Assembly (NCBI GenBank): GCA_037954325.1
Contig: JBBMNZ010000013.1
Coordinates: forward strand, 6,904,501 to 6,968,500
Reading direction: 5' to 3'
DNA length: 64,000 nucleotides
Source of the DNA: Fistularia commersonii
Lineage: Eukaryota > Chordata > Actinopteri > Syngnathiformes > Fistulariidae
A program made the translations under genes and the position numbers. Under the pieces are notes generated by a model. That model had not been told where the DNA came from. It saw only the letters and a list, made by a program, of their open reading frames with translations, and made no database searches. Below, piece by piece: positions 1 through 12,139 of this stretch. How positions within the stretch are numbered: position 1 is the first letter of the stretch; each line of letters opens with the position of its first letter.

Positions 1-287
1 CAGCCGGATCTGTGGCCAGTCATGAAACGAATGTAGATACAGGTGGGATTTGATGACCCCGAAAGTGAATGGAAGGGAAACAAAAAACTTAAATAAAAAT
101 GGAAACTAAAAAAAGGATAACATGTATGATAAATGTAATGTCCAGTGCTAAGATAGGGTAAAAACACAATGTAAAATGGTGAAAGGAAAATAAATGGTGG
201 GGACTTCATAAAAAGCTGAAGCGTGCTATAAGCAGTTTAATTTCTATGGGCTGTGAAAATTAATAAATTCACAATGAGAAGGCTTAC

Positions 288-2828
288 CGTACGATCTTCT
301 AAGTACATGGTTTTTGACAAAAAGTCAATTCCAATCGTTGCCTGTAAAAGAATCACTGCATCAAAATAATGATTGACGAACTCACCTCAAATGATAATGA
401 ACACAAGTCCAGCAAAAATTCTTTCTGTTAGAATTAAGTAGAACATTTTTTCCCTTCCCACATATCCACAAGTAGGCTGGTTACAATTTCACTTTTGTTA
501 TTACACATCACCTACAGCATGCTTTGTACTGTTGAACAAAAAAATTGTCTGTACAATTTTCAGAGATACAGCACTAATTGCAAATCTAATTAATGTCCTG
601 GTAGCAAATCAACTTTGCAAATACCTTATTTTTACTTTAAAAAGTCATTGACAAGCATGTATCACTCATACAGTTTGCCTCATTTTGGTAAGAAATGAGG
701 CAAACTGTGTGAGTGAGATATATTGGTATATTGTAAGAAAACTTGACCAATGAATCTTAAAATTTAACTGAATGAATCTGGAGCTTCTTTGCCTTAGAGC
801 TCATGCAACTGAAAGCATGGCTGGTGTCTCAGTTTCATTCACAGTATATGATTGTGGGTATTTTTCAGATAAAATGGATTGGCAGTATCAAATATGCTCT
901 ATAGCCACAACACAGTATCTTTTATAGTACTATCTATAGTTGAACCAAACTACGACAGAATTTGTAATGCACTGAATTTTAAACAAATCCATGTTTGGTA
1001 AACAGAGTTATAGTCCATCATGTCATAGATCATCTTTTTTAAATCACCTACCTCTCTTAATCATCGAGTATGAGTATTTTTCCTAACCTACAGAGATTCT
1101 CCATAATTGTGTGAGACAATTCCTCTTCTTACTTCTCATAGATTTTGAATACATAATTATTTACATGAATTGATTAAGGAACGGTTTCATACAGCCTACA
1201 TATGTACACATATTGGTTTACAGACCAGGCGTAACCCTAGAAGTTGGACATATCGACATCCCTCACTGGTAAGGTTTGTCTGTTTTGGGCTTTCTAACTC
1301 AAATGTGAATGTAAACCAAAGGGGAGAACAAAAAAATTGACGCTACATAAGTTCAATCTAATTAAAACAATGAGCTGTGAAAACACCCAAAGAAAAAGTG
1401 AATGGGCACCATTATACGCCAGATTTCTCAATGTAACTATTCATAGCAAAGAAGGGATTGCTTGTTTGAGCATTTTTACGCCTCTTAAAGAAGGTCCTGT
1501 TGTGTGACTACACAATTAATGCCTCTTAATTATACCTGACTTAGCATATATATCATTTTGAATTAAATGACATGCACCATTTTATGAATGTATCGTTACC
1601 TGGTAGGTGTTGTCGAAACTGTCATACATGAACCTGGTAATGAGTGAGGTCTTCCCAACTGCAGGGAAAACAGTGGCATACAAAGTATTACACTGGAGTA
1701 CTGGCAAACAATTACCATATCCTACAAACCCCAAACTATACGTTTGAAATTAGTGAATTTCTTCCACACTTGAAAAGAATGCAAACTGGGCGATTCACTC
1801 AATGGCTTGGACAGATTTTTATCTCTCATTACTGATGCAATGTGCAATGCTTAACCCACACGCTGAGCTGGCAATATGGGTGGAGCCACACATTTTAGAA
1901 AATGAACATAGCTTTGCCTCTCATATTTGTTGCGTCAATCGGAGACACCGCAACAGTCAAGTACGACAGGCAAAGTAAGATTACGATCTTGGACGGACAA
2001 CGTCCGTTTCCTCCCAGATATTAGGCAATGAGAAGTCGCAGAGAAGGCCGACTGGCCTACCGGTCGACGTGGCTGAGAGAGGTGCTGCCGTACCAGGATA
2101 GCAGCTTGTCATGTATACAAAGAGTCTTATTTTAGGCAGCAGTCACTTGTAACAACTTATATTGCGAATTCAGTTTGGTAGAGTCCTCTCACTAGAAATT
2201 GATTCTGATGCTTATTTCATTTAAATATTATTATTGCATTTTTTTTGTAATTAGACCTATGTTAACCGCAGCACCTTGTTAGCTTAAAATGGCTAACCAG
2301 TAATAAATGGCGAATTGTACTGTTAAATGCATTACATTGTGACAACGAATGCCACTGATTAGACAAAGAAGATTAAAAAAAGCTAACCAATTTAAACTTG
2401 TAGTAAACAAGTTGAGCGATACCGGCGCAGAAACGGCAGGTTTCGGATTTTGTCATGAAGACGAAGCCAGTTGTTGACGAGTTAGCATGCTGTGCAATGA
2501 CATCATCACGATTCACAAGTATGAACATTCCCAGGGGCTTTTTGTCGCCCTTTCTCTCATCTTTAATACATTTATGTTCATTTTGAAACCAACATTCTAA
2601 TGTCTTCGAATGTATCACCACTAACCGTAGGTTTCCGGTCGGTAACTACTCCGTTAGCCAGCAATAAGGCTAGCTCAAAGAGCTAGTTAGCAGACCAACA
2701 GCCACTTCAAACAATTTTCTCACCATAAGTTATACCATTTCCAGCTTACCACTCTGTTCGCCCAGAAAGACAAGTTTGAATTTCCGAAGGGGGTTTCCAA
2801 ATTCCCCGCCGCCGGTCGTGGTTGACAT
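288..2828 (-). CDS. rab41: Rab6-family small GTPase, 5' part only (exons 1-3)
   Basis: Three coding exons are readable on the minus strand: 2750-2828, 1600-1658 and 288-341, with GT-AG borders and matching phases. Exon 1 starts at ATG 2828 and gives a Rab6-type N-terminus ending LVFLGEQS. Exon 2 supplies the P-loop end VGKTSLITRF and the start of switch I. Exon 3 gives ATIGIDFLSKTMYLEDRT, the Rab6 effector region. About 64 of some 210 residues are present; the rest, including the DTAGQE motif and the C-terminal prenylated cysteines, lies beyond position 1. Rab6 proteins are membrane-anchored GTPases of Golgi and retrograde vesicle traffic. The sequence reads as generic Rab6; the symbol rab41 rests on position next to arr3, as on human Xq13, so rab6a/b-like naming is possible. 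Bases 1-287 are intron with no exon seen. Confidence 0.85.
660..720. repeat. Near-perfect hairpin in rab6 intron 2
   Basis: A left arm at 660-685 and a right arm at about 693-720 are reverse complements over roughly 26 bases, with only a few mismatches or bulges around a loop of about 7 bases. The shape fits a pre-miRNA or a small relic inverted repeat. No known miRNA seed is recognised. The rest of intron 2 (342-1599) shows nothing else. Confidence 0.6.
1659..2749 (-). other. rab6 intron 1
   Basis: This is the intron between coding exons 1 and 2. The stretch at about 1920-2110 is clearly richer in GC and CpG than its surroundings, but no exon or known element is recognised in it. Confidence 0.7.
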
Positions 2829-3130
2829 TTTGTTAAAATAAAAAAAATAAACAGCTAACTAGCTGACGCTGCCAGTGGAGAGGTGTCTAGACTTAAAGCA
2901 AGTAACGTAAGCGTATCCCGCACCAATGCTATTGTTTTTAAACGCAGAGGCGAAATAGCGCCGCCACGAGGCGCCGATAGAGAACATGCAGAACCTGACG
3001 GAGCACCGGCAACGCCTTTTTGATGCCGACCACAGAAATCAGTGGCTTTTAAACAGACAGAGCATCACGAAGCTAGCTGGATATTTAATTGATTTTATAT
3101 ATATATATTTCCAAATAAACGGACGATCAG
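2829..3130 (-). promoter_or_regulatory. rab6 5' leader and promoter zone, compact arr3/rab6 spacer
   Basis: About 300 bases separate the rab6 start codon from the arr3 poly(A) signal. The part at about 2870-3010 is CpG-containing and lacks an obvious TATA box, as expected for a housekeeping Rab promoter. The transcription start is not defined by sequence alone. Confidence 0.45.
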
Positions 3131-3151
3131 CATAATATCGGTGAAACAGCG

Positions 3152-3157
3152 TTTATT
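3152..3157 (-). terminator. arr3 poly(A) signal AATAAA
   Basis: On the minus strand the hexamer AATAAA lies about 410 bases past the inferred arr3 stop. It is the best candidate 3' end for the arrestin transcript, giving a 3' UTR of about 3135-3566. Confidence 0.6.
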
Positions 3158-3566
3158 CCTCCTTCTTGTGAAGAGTCAGGAGAATTTTTGAGAATCCTCA
3201 TCACACGTTTGTGTACAGAATCTTTACATTTCTAATACAATTCACATTACAGTTGGAAGCTGTTATGCATTTTTACTGGTCACAACAAACAGGAAGAAAA
3301 GCCTAGACTTTATATTAAGAGACAATTTCTTTGTCAAAACAAAAGGATCATATATGTTTACGTCTACTTAAAGCTATATTGGCATTCAGGAGTCGTCACA
3401 ATTAAGACTCATTGATTAATAGAGCTGTCACAGTAATGCCCAGTAAAATATATATATTTACAAAGAAACAAGAATTTTGAAAGCACAGACACTTTTCTTC
3501 AATGCTGTTGAATTCCTTGGTTGCATTTTTTTCAGGTAGAGGGAGGGTTTTCCCTTGGTGAACATC

Positions 3567-6500
3567 TCATCCTTCCATGGACTCAATGCTGATGTCCATC
3601 CTGAGATCAAGACATGACCATATGATAGTTTTTATATGCCCACCATGACATTATAGCTAAGATCATAGCCTTGAGTATGATTTAATGTGACTTTGTGTAC
3701 CAAGAGAAGGGAGGAAATATGTTGAAAAAGAGAGTTTGGGGATGGTGTAAATTTTTCATATCACACATACAAGGGGCAGAACTTTGGTACACTAGTATAT
3801 TCATTCAAAATCCATTTGCCAGTTTAATTCATTTGCCTTGCAAATGTATTCTTTCTTATACATTTACAATATTTCTCCATTATGATTGTATATAGTATCA
3901 AGGTTAAGATTGAACATTGTATTTTTGATATCAGGCATGCATTTCAAACAGAGAACCTGCATTGAAAATATGCATCTGAATCAGTGTAAACCTCACCTGA
4001 ACTAAAGAGGCCTTTAATCCAATTGACTGTGGTTTGTAAAAAAAACAACAAATTAAAACAAAACACACACAAGAAAAGCATCAACACCATGTCAGAAGCC
4101 GCAGTCACAGGGCCATACATTGTATATATATATAGAAAAAGAGCTCTATTTAGAGATTGTTTGTACTTACACTTCTGCAGAATCCAGCAATGAAATGCAT
4201 TTAATAGAGAAAAAAGTTGGTTGCATTACATTACTCTTATTGATAATGGGATTATTTGCAGAGATTATATATAGTATAGAAATTATATTCATATATGTGA
4301 GTATACTTTGTATACATATAAATTACATTTTGTTTTCAATCAAACTTATGAAAGAAACTCCACCTGCAGGTTTAGGGGACATCAGAGTCAGTGGAAGCTC
4401 CACAGTCACGTCACTAAAAAAATATTAACAACAATTATAAAACAATGTAATACATGTAAAACAAACCAGATCACCTGAGAGAGAAAAAAATAAACCCTTA
4501 CCTTGCTGTTAGGCCGCCCAGCAGGCTGTGTTAATGATAAAAGAAACCCTTAGTTGTCAGCTTGATACAAAACACAAAAAAAACGAAATATTTAATATTT
4601 CCAATGCAGTTAAAATGCTTACCCTCCTCCAGCAACCATCAGATTGACCTTGACTTTGTAGGAGATAAGGATTCCCTGCATTTCCTTATCACCTTGACTC
4701 CTACAAGAGGACAGGAATAGTTTAGCTTCCAGAGCCTGAGGATTTAGTCTAAAACACGGTAAGTGGATGACACAATGTTGAGTTGTATCACCACAACTCA
4801 ATAAGAGGATGAAATCTGTTCCTGGCTCAGTGTAAGCTCTTTCTGAAAGCTACAGAATGGCTTACAAGGTAGTAGATGCAAGGTGGGTGTCCTCATCCTT
4901 TAGCCGCCCATCAACTGCAAGACCTCGCTTCTCCTTGTTATTGGCCAGCAGGGGGGTTACTTGAAAGGACTTCTCAAATGAGGAGTTGGCATTTATTGTC
5001 TCCCTGTGACATATAGAGATAGTACTACATTGCTTTTTCAAATCATAAATTGTATTGTAGGATGTTTGGCCATTTTTACAAAAAGAAGTGTTTTGAATGA
5101 AGGCTTTACCCAAATTCTTCACTGCAGACAGCCTTGGTATAAGTGTCAGATGAGTACAGCACCACATTTGTTAGCTGCTCAACTATAAGAAAATTAAAGC
5201 ATTTGTTAATTGCTTTCTTTGGCTCTGCTCTACACACACATTAGAGTTTAATATCATTCAAGGTTTACTCCTGTCATTATTCTTACCACAGATTTTGATT
5301 TTCTTCACAACCTTGGCGGTTTCATTGTTAATTTTGACTTTGACCATTATTGGATCCCCGTGGTAATAAATCTAGAAAAGAAATATCTTTATTTATCTCT
5401 CTCTAAATGCATCCATAATTACACATACATTCCTAAAACAAGCCAAATTATGGAAGAAGTGATGGACAGTGCACCTCTTTTTCAAGGGAGGCTTCGAGGT
5501 GAACCGGTTTATCGGTCATCATAAATTGCTTGGAAACATTAGCCGTGGGTCCGGGTCGGTTGTTTGCAGGTGCAAACTGTATTTTCTTAATCATCAGACG
5601 ACAGGTGTCCCTAAAATATATGACAAAGTGAACACACATGAGATTATATGTTTTTCCTTAGCATATATTGTCACCACAACTATGGAATATTACTAATACC
5701 ATGAACATACTTACTTCTTTTCAATAACTTCATCTACATTGTTGACTGCATTTGCAATGTATGCTTTGACCTCAAAGTCCACTCCACAAGCCTAAAGGGT
5801 AACCGGATGACAAATATAGATATATCCATTCAAAGAAATCACCTAAATGAGTGACGAGGAAGAAGAAATAAAAAAGTAGTGTAGCGGTACCTTGCCGGAA
5901 TCATTTGGTGCAGGCTGCAAGGCGACTGAGCATGGCAGGTTTGTTGGCATCTGAAATAAGAAGAAACAATCAATGCTGTTCCATAATGTAGACAGTGAGA
6001 GGAAAGGGCTGAAGTGAAGCCAATGAAAAAGACTTTGCACCAAAGGATACAGTGTGAGATGCACCCTCACCTGGAAGGAGAAGGGACAGCCTTGCTCTCC
6101 AACTTTCTTCATGAGGGATTCCTGCATTGGGGACTTTGTTGAGTTTCCATCTGTGGGTGGGTACACCTGCACACGCTGGATCCAAATGTCTCTTCTGAAG
6201 GATAGCCCGATGACGTCCAAATCGTCGCTTCCATAGCGGAAGGCACAAGCAAGGTAAACATAAACTGCAAAAGAAAAAGATTTTTTCTTTGCTATTAGTT
6301 TGTGTTTATGGTGGTCACATGTAAAGTTTACAATTGCATCTGCAGATTAAAAGTACCTTTTCTGCCGTTGAGGCCAGAGGGGTCCACTTTAACAACCCCA
6401 TCTGCGGTTGAGAACAGGTCCACAGGCATTAGACTTCACAGCGACATGCATTTACTGTACATGATGACATGTGCAAATGTGACAGCACATAAACAGACGT

Positions 6501-7694
6501 TGCCACATACCAACTATCTCCACTGAGTCCACATTATCCACAAAGTCTCTCTTCCCCAAGTACAAGGCAATCTGAGGGAAAGACAGAGACCCCGAGAGAA
6601 AATGTTACAAATTCACAGGTTTGTAGGACATATTCAAGTAATTTGGAAAGTACTGCTCTCTTCCCAGCCCCAAGGGAAACACAATAACAACTACATTACA
6701 GGGACTACTTACATGTCCGTTGCCGCTGGTCTTCTTAAAAACTCTGAAATATAGAAGAATGCAAATTACATCTCTAAAAGTTTTGCATTAACTACACATA
6801 TAGGACCCTAGATTTCAGGATCAAGTTAAAATGTAACTTGGTGTCTTGTTGATTATGTGATATGTATTCCTCATTTGAAGTTTCTTCATGAAGTGGTCTC
6901 AAACTTTTTTAAACCACCATCACAACCACCATTAAAATCATCCAGTTTCATAAATAAAGTAGATCTGAAATTCTGACAAATGTAAGGTTTCGGTAAATTA
7001 CTCATCAATTATCCCAAATTATTCTTCCCTTCCGACGGTAGAATCACATAACCATTTAAGGGAAACCCTTCTCTTCAGTGTCCTGGCCCAAACAAATGAA
7101 TAATCCTCGGTGCTTTCCAGCTGAATGCTGAGTAATCCACTTGAAATTTCCAATGTGTTCCAATGTGTCGAGATCAAATCTGTACTCAAATCTGCACAAT
7201 CCATCTTAATCAGGATTTATCGCCCATAAACTGAGATGTTTTAGGAGTTGCAGAGATTGAATACCTTTATCACAAATTCCTGTCTAAACCTCTATAAATC
7301 TGTCATTTTTACCTCCTTATCGCTCACCTATAACTTCCATCATATGGGTCAAGAACAAATGTACATTAGATCACCATTTAAATTTAGGGACTGTTGACCT
7401 CTGGCAGCTAAGATCATTCAGTAAAAGTTTAAAAATGATCACAGCATCTGTTGTGCTCATTTTCATTCAGAGGTGGTTATAACAATATGTTCTCTTGTGG
7501 CATTTTAATGCATCAGTAAATTCAATTATAGAGGTACATTGTTATTTAAACCAGTTAACTGACTATTTTGCATATGCCTGTATGGTGTCCTCTAGTGTCA
7601 AGAAGGGCAACATCAAATAAAATGATTTAATATTATTATTATCATTAATTTAGAAAGCACAAAGTAGCAAGAATGGTCATACTCACTTTGACAT
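3567..7694 (-). CDS. arr3: Cone arrestin (arrestin-C, arrestin 3)
   Basis: Arrestin-C binds light-activated, phosphorylated cone opsins and stops transducin signalling in cone outer segments. Coding exons on the minus strand: 7687-7694, 6713-6743, 6511-6571, 6357-6401, 6071-6264, 5891-5950, 5715-5791, 5475-5610, 5287-5371, 5110-5182, 4866-5003, 4623-4700, 4502-4525, 4364-4413. All borders are GT-AG and phases agree, giving 353 residues. Family marks include KRDFVDNVDSVE, ACAFRYGSDDLDVIGLSF, NLPCSVALQPAP, VTPLLANNKEKRGLAVDG and ILISYKVKVNLMVAGGG. The C-terminal tail is less certain: a 4-nt microexon (4171-4174) plus a last exon (3567-3600) close the frame and end in DISIESMEG, for 365 residues in all, against 388 in human. 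The start ATG follows a short exon, as in other visual arrestins. Cone arrestin is preferred over beta-arrestin because of residue choices and linkage to p2ry4. Which teleost copy (arr3a or arr3b) is undecided. Confidence 0.9.
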
Positions 7695-8114
7695 GTTGAT
7701 CAGATCTGATGTGCAGTTAAAAAATGAAAAGAAAAAAATTAAAGAGTTATGCTGGCAATTCAGTGTCAGGATATTTTCAAGTAATGCAACTTGAAAATAA
7801 GGTGTATTGAATCAATCAATAGATAACTATTTCATATATTAGATTAGTGGTAGCTTCAATTGTCTAATGTTCATTTGTAAATATAATAATTAAAAGAAAC
7901 TATCACCTGAGTTTCCTTCTGAGACCCTTCAATAATGAATGTAGCGGATTCTAAACTCGAATTTTAAATTCTAAAGTAGCACCTGTATCAAGGCATTCAG
8001 TAAACTTTGATTTTCTTCCGTTGAGTAACCACATATTTAAGATGTGGAATTTACAGTTACCTCCTCATGTATTTCTAAAGTGCTGTGGTTAGGGAAGAGA
8101 AACATCTCACTTAC

Positions 8115-8222
8115 CGTGCCCTCACCACTACCACGAGTCTCCTGTGTTATCTTTAATCCGTCACTGTTGACAGCGTGTTGTGTGTGAGTGGCAAACTCTT
8201 GCCTCCTGATGGTCTTTATAGT
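8115..8222 (-). promoter_or_regulatory. Putative arr3 5' non-coding exon with TATA box
   Basis: On the minus strand ACTATAAA (8215-8222) lies about 30 bases before a short stretch that ends in a consensus donor (GTAAGTGAG) at 8114. The first coding exon begins with only 8 coding bases, so a separate 5' UTR exon is expected here. Just upstream, 8296-8303 carries GATTAATT, containing a GATTA core of the kind bound by OTX/CRX photoreceptor factors. The start site is inferred. Confidence 0.5.
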
Positions 8223-9570
8223 ATGACCTCCCAACCTTGCAACCCTCCTTCCAGCTTACATAGCCTCTCAAAGCAGGTGGTTTTCGAGAAGATCAGATTA
8301 ATTCATTAGACCACTACAGTTTAGGCCCCTAGAGTGTGTAAAAATAATTTGAGTGTGTGACTTTTAAATTGTAAGCTCTGGGATGTTGGGAAGTTGAGTG
8401 CTTGGGGTGGTGCACAATGGTTAGATGGCTGGGGGATAAAAATGTGACATAATCATGAATGGAAATCTCTAATGAATGGATGTCATGTGTTTAATCTTTC
8501 CTAAAACCAAATGACATGATCATACCTATAGTGCTGAAAGGAAATGCCTCACTAATGCCAATTTGTTAATACCATTGTGCCAAATGGGAATTTTCCATTC
8601 ATATTGGAGAACCAATGGAGATAAGGTTTTCCCTGGATGTCCAACAATTATGATTGAAAACCTTGCTAAAAATATGGATTCTGATTGCCTCGCGCTAATG
8701 TGTGTAACTGGTCAGAGACTTGTCCATTGCTAAGACGATAGTAAAGTGGTTTTAGTTGGATTTGCTTGGTATGGTAGCTGGGATGGCAGATGGCTCCCAG
8801 ACAAGCTTTACAATCTGTCAGGTTTTACGGAGGTGACCTGCTGACTTACTGCGGTGTGAGCCAGAGTATCACTTTGATTAAAAAAATCTAATTCTTATTA
8901 GTGTTACACATTGGGATGTTTGGTAAAAAGTAATTTAGAGTTTCTCTGGTCATATAATTGAAAATAGTTATGTACATGACTTGATCAGGGCTGCAGGAAT
9001 GTATCGCCCAGGCCTCCAGGTCACGGCCTCCTTTTGCTTGCCAAATCTTTTTACAATCACTTCACTACCTTGGCACAGAGAGGTATCGAGGCAAATCTGT
9101 TTGCTCGAATGGTAAACAATCTTCTCACCCTTTGTGGCCTGCTTTAATTGACTAAATAATGACAAGTCAGTGATTGGATTTTTTGAAGATTGTGACACCC
9201 TGGCAGCCAGGGGTAATGATTTTGGCCTCCATTCAACCGTCATCCAGGGTCATGGTTTTAGATAATCTTTCGAGCCGGCCAGACAGGAACGTGTAGGATG
9301 TTCATCAGCGACTGGGAGTTGGTAAATAGACATTTAATACATTAAAAATGTGATGTGATAATTTTTACATTTTCATTTAGACATTTAGTCTTCATGGGAA
9401 GGGGATACATTTCTATAAAGTGTTGGAATTCTGCGCACACATCGCTCTTCTTTAATCCACTCTTCAAATCATTCAAACACCTCTACCTTCAAATATTTCA
9501 AAATATTCTATATTTTAGTAATAATCAACAAATAAAATCATAATTTGTGTCCTATACAGTCATCTACACT
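8223..9570. other. Spacer upstream of arr3
   Basis: AT-rich non-coding DNA with no open frame resembling a protein. A GC-richer patch lies at about 8980-9300. No repeat family or RNA gene is recognised. Confidence 0.5.
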
Positions 9571-9579
9571 TATGTTACA

Positions 9580-9775
9580 GCTTCACAAGCTAAATCTTAT
9601 GATATAAAATGTATATCATAACCCAGACATATAGTGTTTTAGTCTGATTTAGCTTAGCATGATTGTGCGTATGTTTTATATTATGAAACATACACACAAT
9701 CACCATGAGGATCTCTACAGCCTTGTGTAAATTTCTGTGACCTTGGAATATCAGACAGAATTAAAACACTAAAAA
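9580..9775. repeat. Nested inverted repeats
   Basis: Three inverted pairs sit together. The first is TTATGATAT/ATATCATAA around 9597-9621. The second has arms of about 17 bases at 9661-9677 and 9685-9701, differing at one or two positions. The third is a looser outer pair, at about 9632-9652 against 9753-9774, sharing TAGTGTTTTA. The set could be a decayed hairpin transposon; no family is recognised. Confidence 0.5.
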
Positions 9776-10411
9776 TGAAAGCAAAAAAGACCTAAGTTAA
9801 TCTTGTATTCTCTTCACAAGAAACTGTCTCGTCTGAATTTGCTTTCTCCAGTTTTAGCCGTGCAAGGTTACATAGAGTGACATAAGCCCCTTATTGTTAA
9901 GCTGGTGCCATTTTAAGCAGGAACTTTATATAGACAGTCGGGTTTGTTCCTCAAAAGGATTCCTGAGATTTGTGTTACAACACCATCGTGTAAGCATTTG
10001 TGAACAACAGTCTTAAGCACATTTAATACTAGCATAGTTTTATTTGACTTTAATGGAAATACAATTCAAATAGGGAACCAATAAGGGGTTCGTTATGCCT
10101 CGTGGCAAACAATTTAAGGCGCTGCTTCCTTCAAGCAGACATTCAACAATGACTTAATAAAGCGGATAGTGACAATCATCACCATTCTTTTGAAAGTTGC
10201 ATGAAAACTCCAAAAATATTGCTTTGACAGATTGATTTATATTTTGGTAACTCTGAGTTTTACTTTGAATTTGAATAGTTTTAGTTGCAGATAGAAATTT
10301 AATGACTTTAGCTACCATATTTGCAGAGGCGGTCGGCCCGTTGGGCAATATAGGCAAATATTAAGGGCCTCTAGGGGGCGTCATAAAATCAGGAAAAAAA
10401 ATAACCTTTCA

Positions 10412-10715
10412 TATCCATCCATTCATCCAGTGTCTGCCGCTTATCCTGCATATAGGGTCGCAGGAGCCTATCCCAGCTGTCATCGAGCGAGAGGCAGGGC
10501 ACACCCTGGACTGTCCATTGCAGGGCCTCATATACAGACACATAGGTATTCACTCACTCATTTGGGGCAATTTTTCTAATATTTGCTTCATGTTTTTGGA
10601 CTGTGTGGGAGGAAACTGGAGAACCCGGAAGGCACCCATGCAGATAGCATGCAAACTCCACACAAAAAGGTCCCCTTGTTGGAATCGAACCAGGGTCCGA
10701 AGCGCTAACCACTAG
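10412..10715 (+). repeat. Dispersed teleost repeat
   Basis: The stretch carries the landmarks of a very common fish interspersed repeat: CCGCTTATCCTGCATA, AGGGTCGCAGGAGCC, GAGAGGCAGGGCACACCCTG, TTTTTGGACTGTGTGGGAGG, and a tail with ATGCAAACTCCACACA and GAATCGAACC. It is diverged and lacks part of the middle. The family is recognised by pattern only. Confidence 0.75.
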
Positions 10716-10851
10716 TTATTGCAATTTACTCTTGAAATGGAAAACCTCCCATTAATTCAAAAGTTAAGTAATGCCCAATTAAGATGGCTTCAAATGATAA
10801 TAGCAAATAAGACCCCCCGCAGCTGATCTGTACCTGCTTGTTCTTTCTTTC

Positions 10852-11212
10852 TATACTGCTCAAAAAAATAAAGGGAACACTTGAACAACACAATGTAACT
10901 CCAAGTCAATCACACTTCTGTGAAATCATAGTGTCCACTCAGGAAGTAACACAGATTCATTTTGACTTGTTTTAAGGACATTTCATCAAAGTTGGATCAA
11001 CCTGGAGTGTGTTTTTACATTTTAATTTTGAGTGCGATTCCTAATCCAGACCTCCATTGGTTAATACATTTGATTTCCATTGATCATTTTTGTGTGATTT
11101 TGTTGTCAGCACATTCAACTGTGTAAAGAGCAAAGTATTTCATAAGAATATTTCATTCATTTAGATCGAGGATGCATTTTTAAGTGTTCCCTTTATTTTT
11201 TTGAGTAGTGTA
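10852..11212. mobile_element. Tc1/mariner-type MITE
   Basis: Terminal inverted repeats of about 31 bases close a 361-base non-coding element. The left end reads TATACTGCTCAAAAAAATAA and the right end is its complement with two changes (TACACTACTC...). Both termini begin in TA, the expected target duplication for Tc1/mariner. The inside has no open frame, so it is a non-autonomous copy. The sequence matches a widespread fish MITE with GGGAACACTT next to the TIR. Confidence 0.85.
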
Positions 11213-12027
11213 CTTGCAATTTGTTAAGCGTGTAAATTGGTTGACATGATATCTTATCAGTTATAGGGCTGGTTTTGCTTATTTGAATCAGTTATCAATC
11301 GCTTGCTGTATTTGCAGTGAGATAAAATAGATTATATTTTGGTCACTGTGCTTGCAGTCTGCTGCAGTCTCATTTTTCTTTTTTTGTACCCTTTGAGTCA
11401 GAACTGCTGTTGTAACAAAAAGCAATTTACTCTTGGGGATCAATACTTGTTCTGATTCTGATTTCTGCACCTGTCCTTTTTTTTAACCCCTTTTTTTTCA
11501 GTTTTAAGCAGTGTTTAACTGCATGACGAAGAGCATATATAAAATCATGTGACATTTGATTAATAAATGGAAAACACTTCATTGCCCATGTAAACAGAAG
11601 AGTAAATGCATGTCTCTATATGTGCCCTTGTGATTAACTTGCTCCCAGTCTCTTCCTCTTCTCTATTCCACTGAGAGCTGGGATCACTGTGACCCAAAGT
11701 GCAGGATGAGCGGTACAGTTGATGAATGAATTCATGAATGAATTTTTGACAGGAAAGCTGTTATTTAAAATAGGAGAATTAAGTGAAGCTGTATTTTATG
11801 AAACTATCTTACTGCCTTTGTGAGCGAAGGCTTTGGTACAATTGATATGGAATTCATTGAAAGAAATCTTGGTGTAAAAAAAACAAAACAAACTTCAATT
11901 ACGAACAAATACTTTTTAAATGAACTTCAGTGTAAATCTTCGCATCTAAACAACCACATTCCATTTGGATTAAAACAAACAGCGTAACAGCCACTGTTTT
12001 CAATGAACACATACTGTATTTCAATGC
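11213..12027. other. Spacer without recognised features
   Basis: AT-rich non-coding DNA. Several short open frames occur, but none has family motifs or splice structure. Confidence 0.5.
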
Positions 12028-12101
12028 ACATACACACAGATACACACATACAAACACAAACACAAACACAAACACAAACACAAACACAAACACAAACACA
12101 A

Positions 12102-12132
<31 letters not shown>

Positions 12133-12139
12133 CACACAC
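12028..12139. repeat. Compound (CACAAA)n / (CA)n microsatellite
   Basis: A hexameric CACAAA array at about 12050-12105 runs into a (CA)n tract to 12139. Open frames across it encode only alternating Val-Cys or Val-Phe runs and are artefacts. Confidence 0.9.

Noticed and set aside
3988..4017. Alternative arr3 exon flanked by CCACAG and GTGAGG
   Set aside because: In phase 1 it reads NWIKGLFSS and then reaches a stop soon after the next junction, with no resemblance to an arrestin tail. The microexon path fits better, though neither is proven.
12028..12139. Regular short repeats as a possible CRISPR array
   Set aside because: The units are 2-6 bases with no unique spacers, and the genome is eukaryotic.
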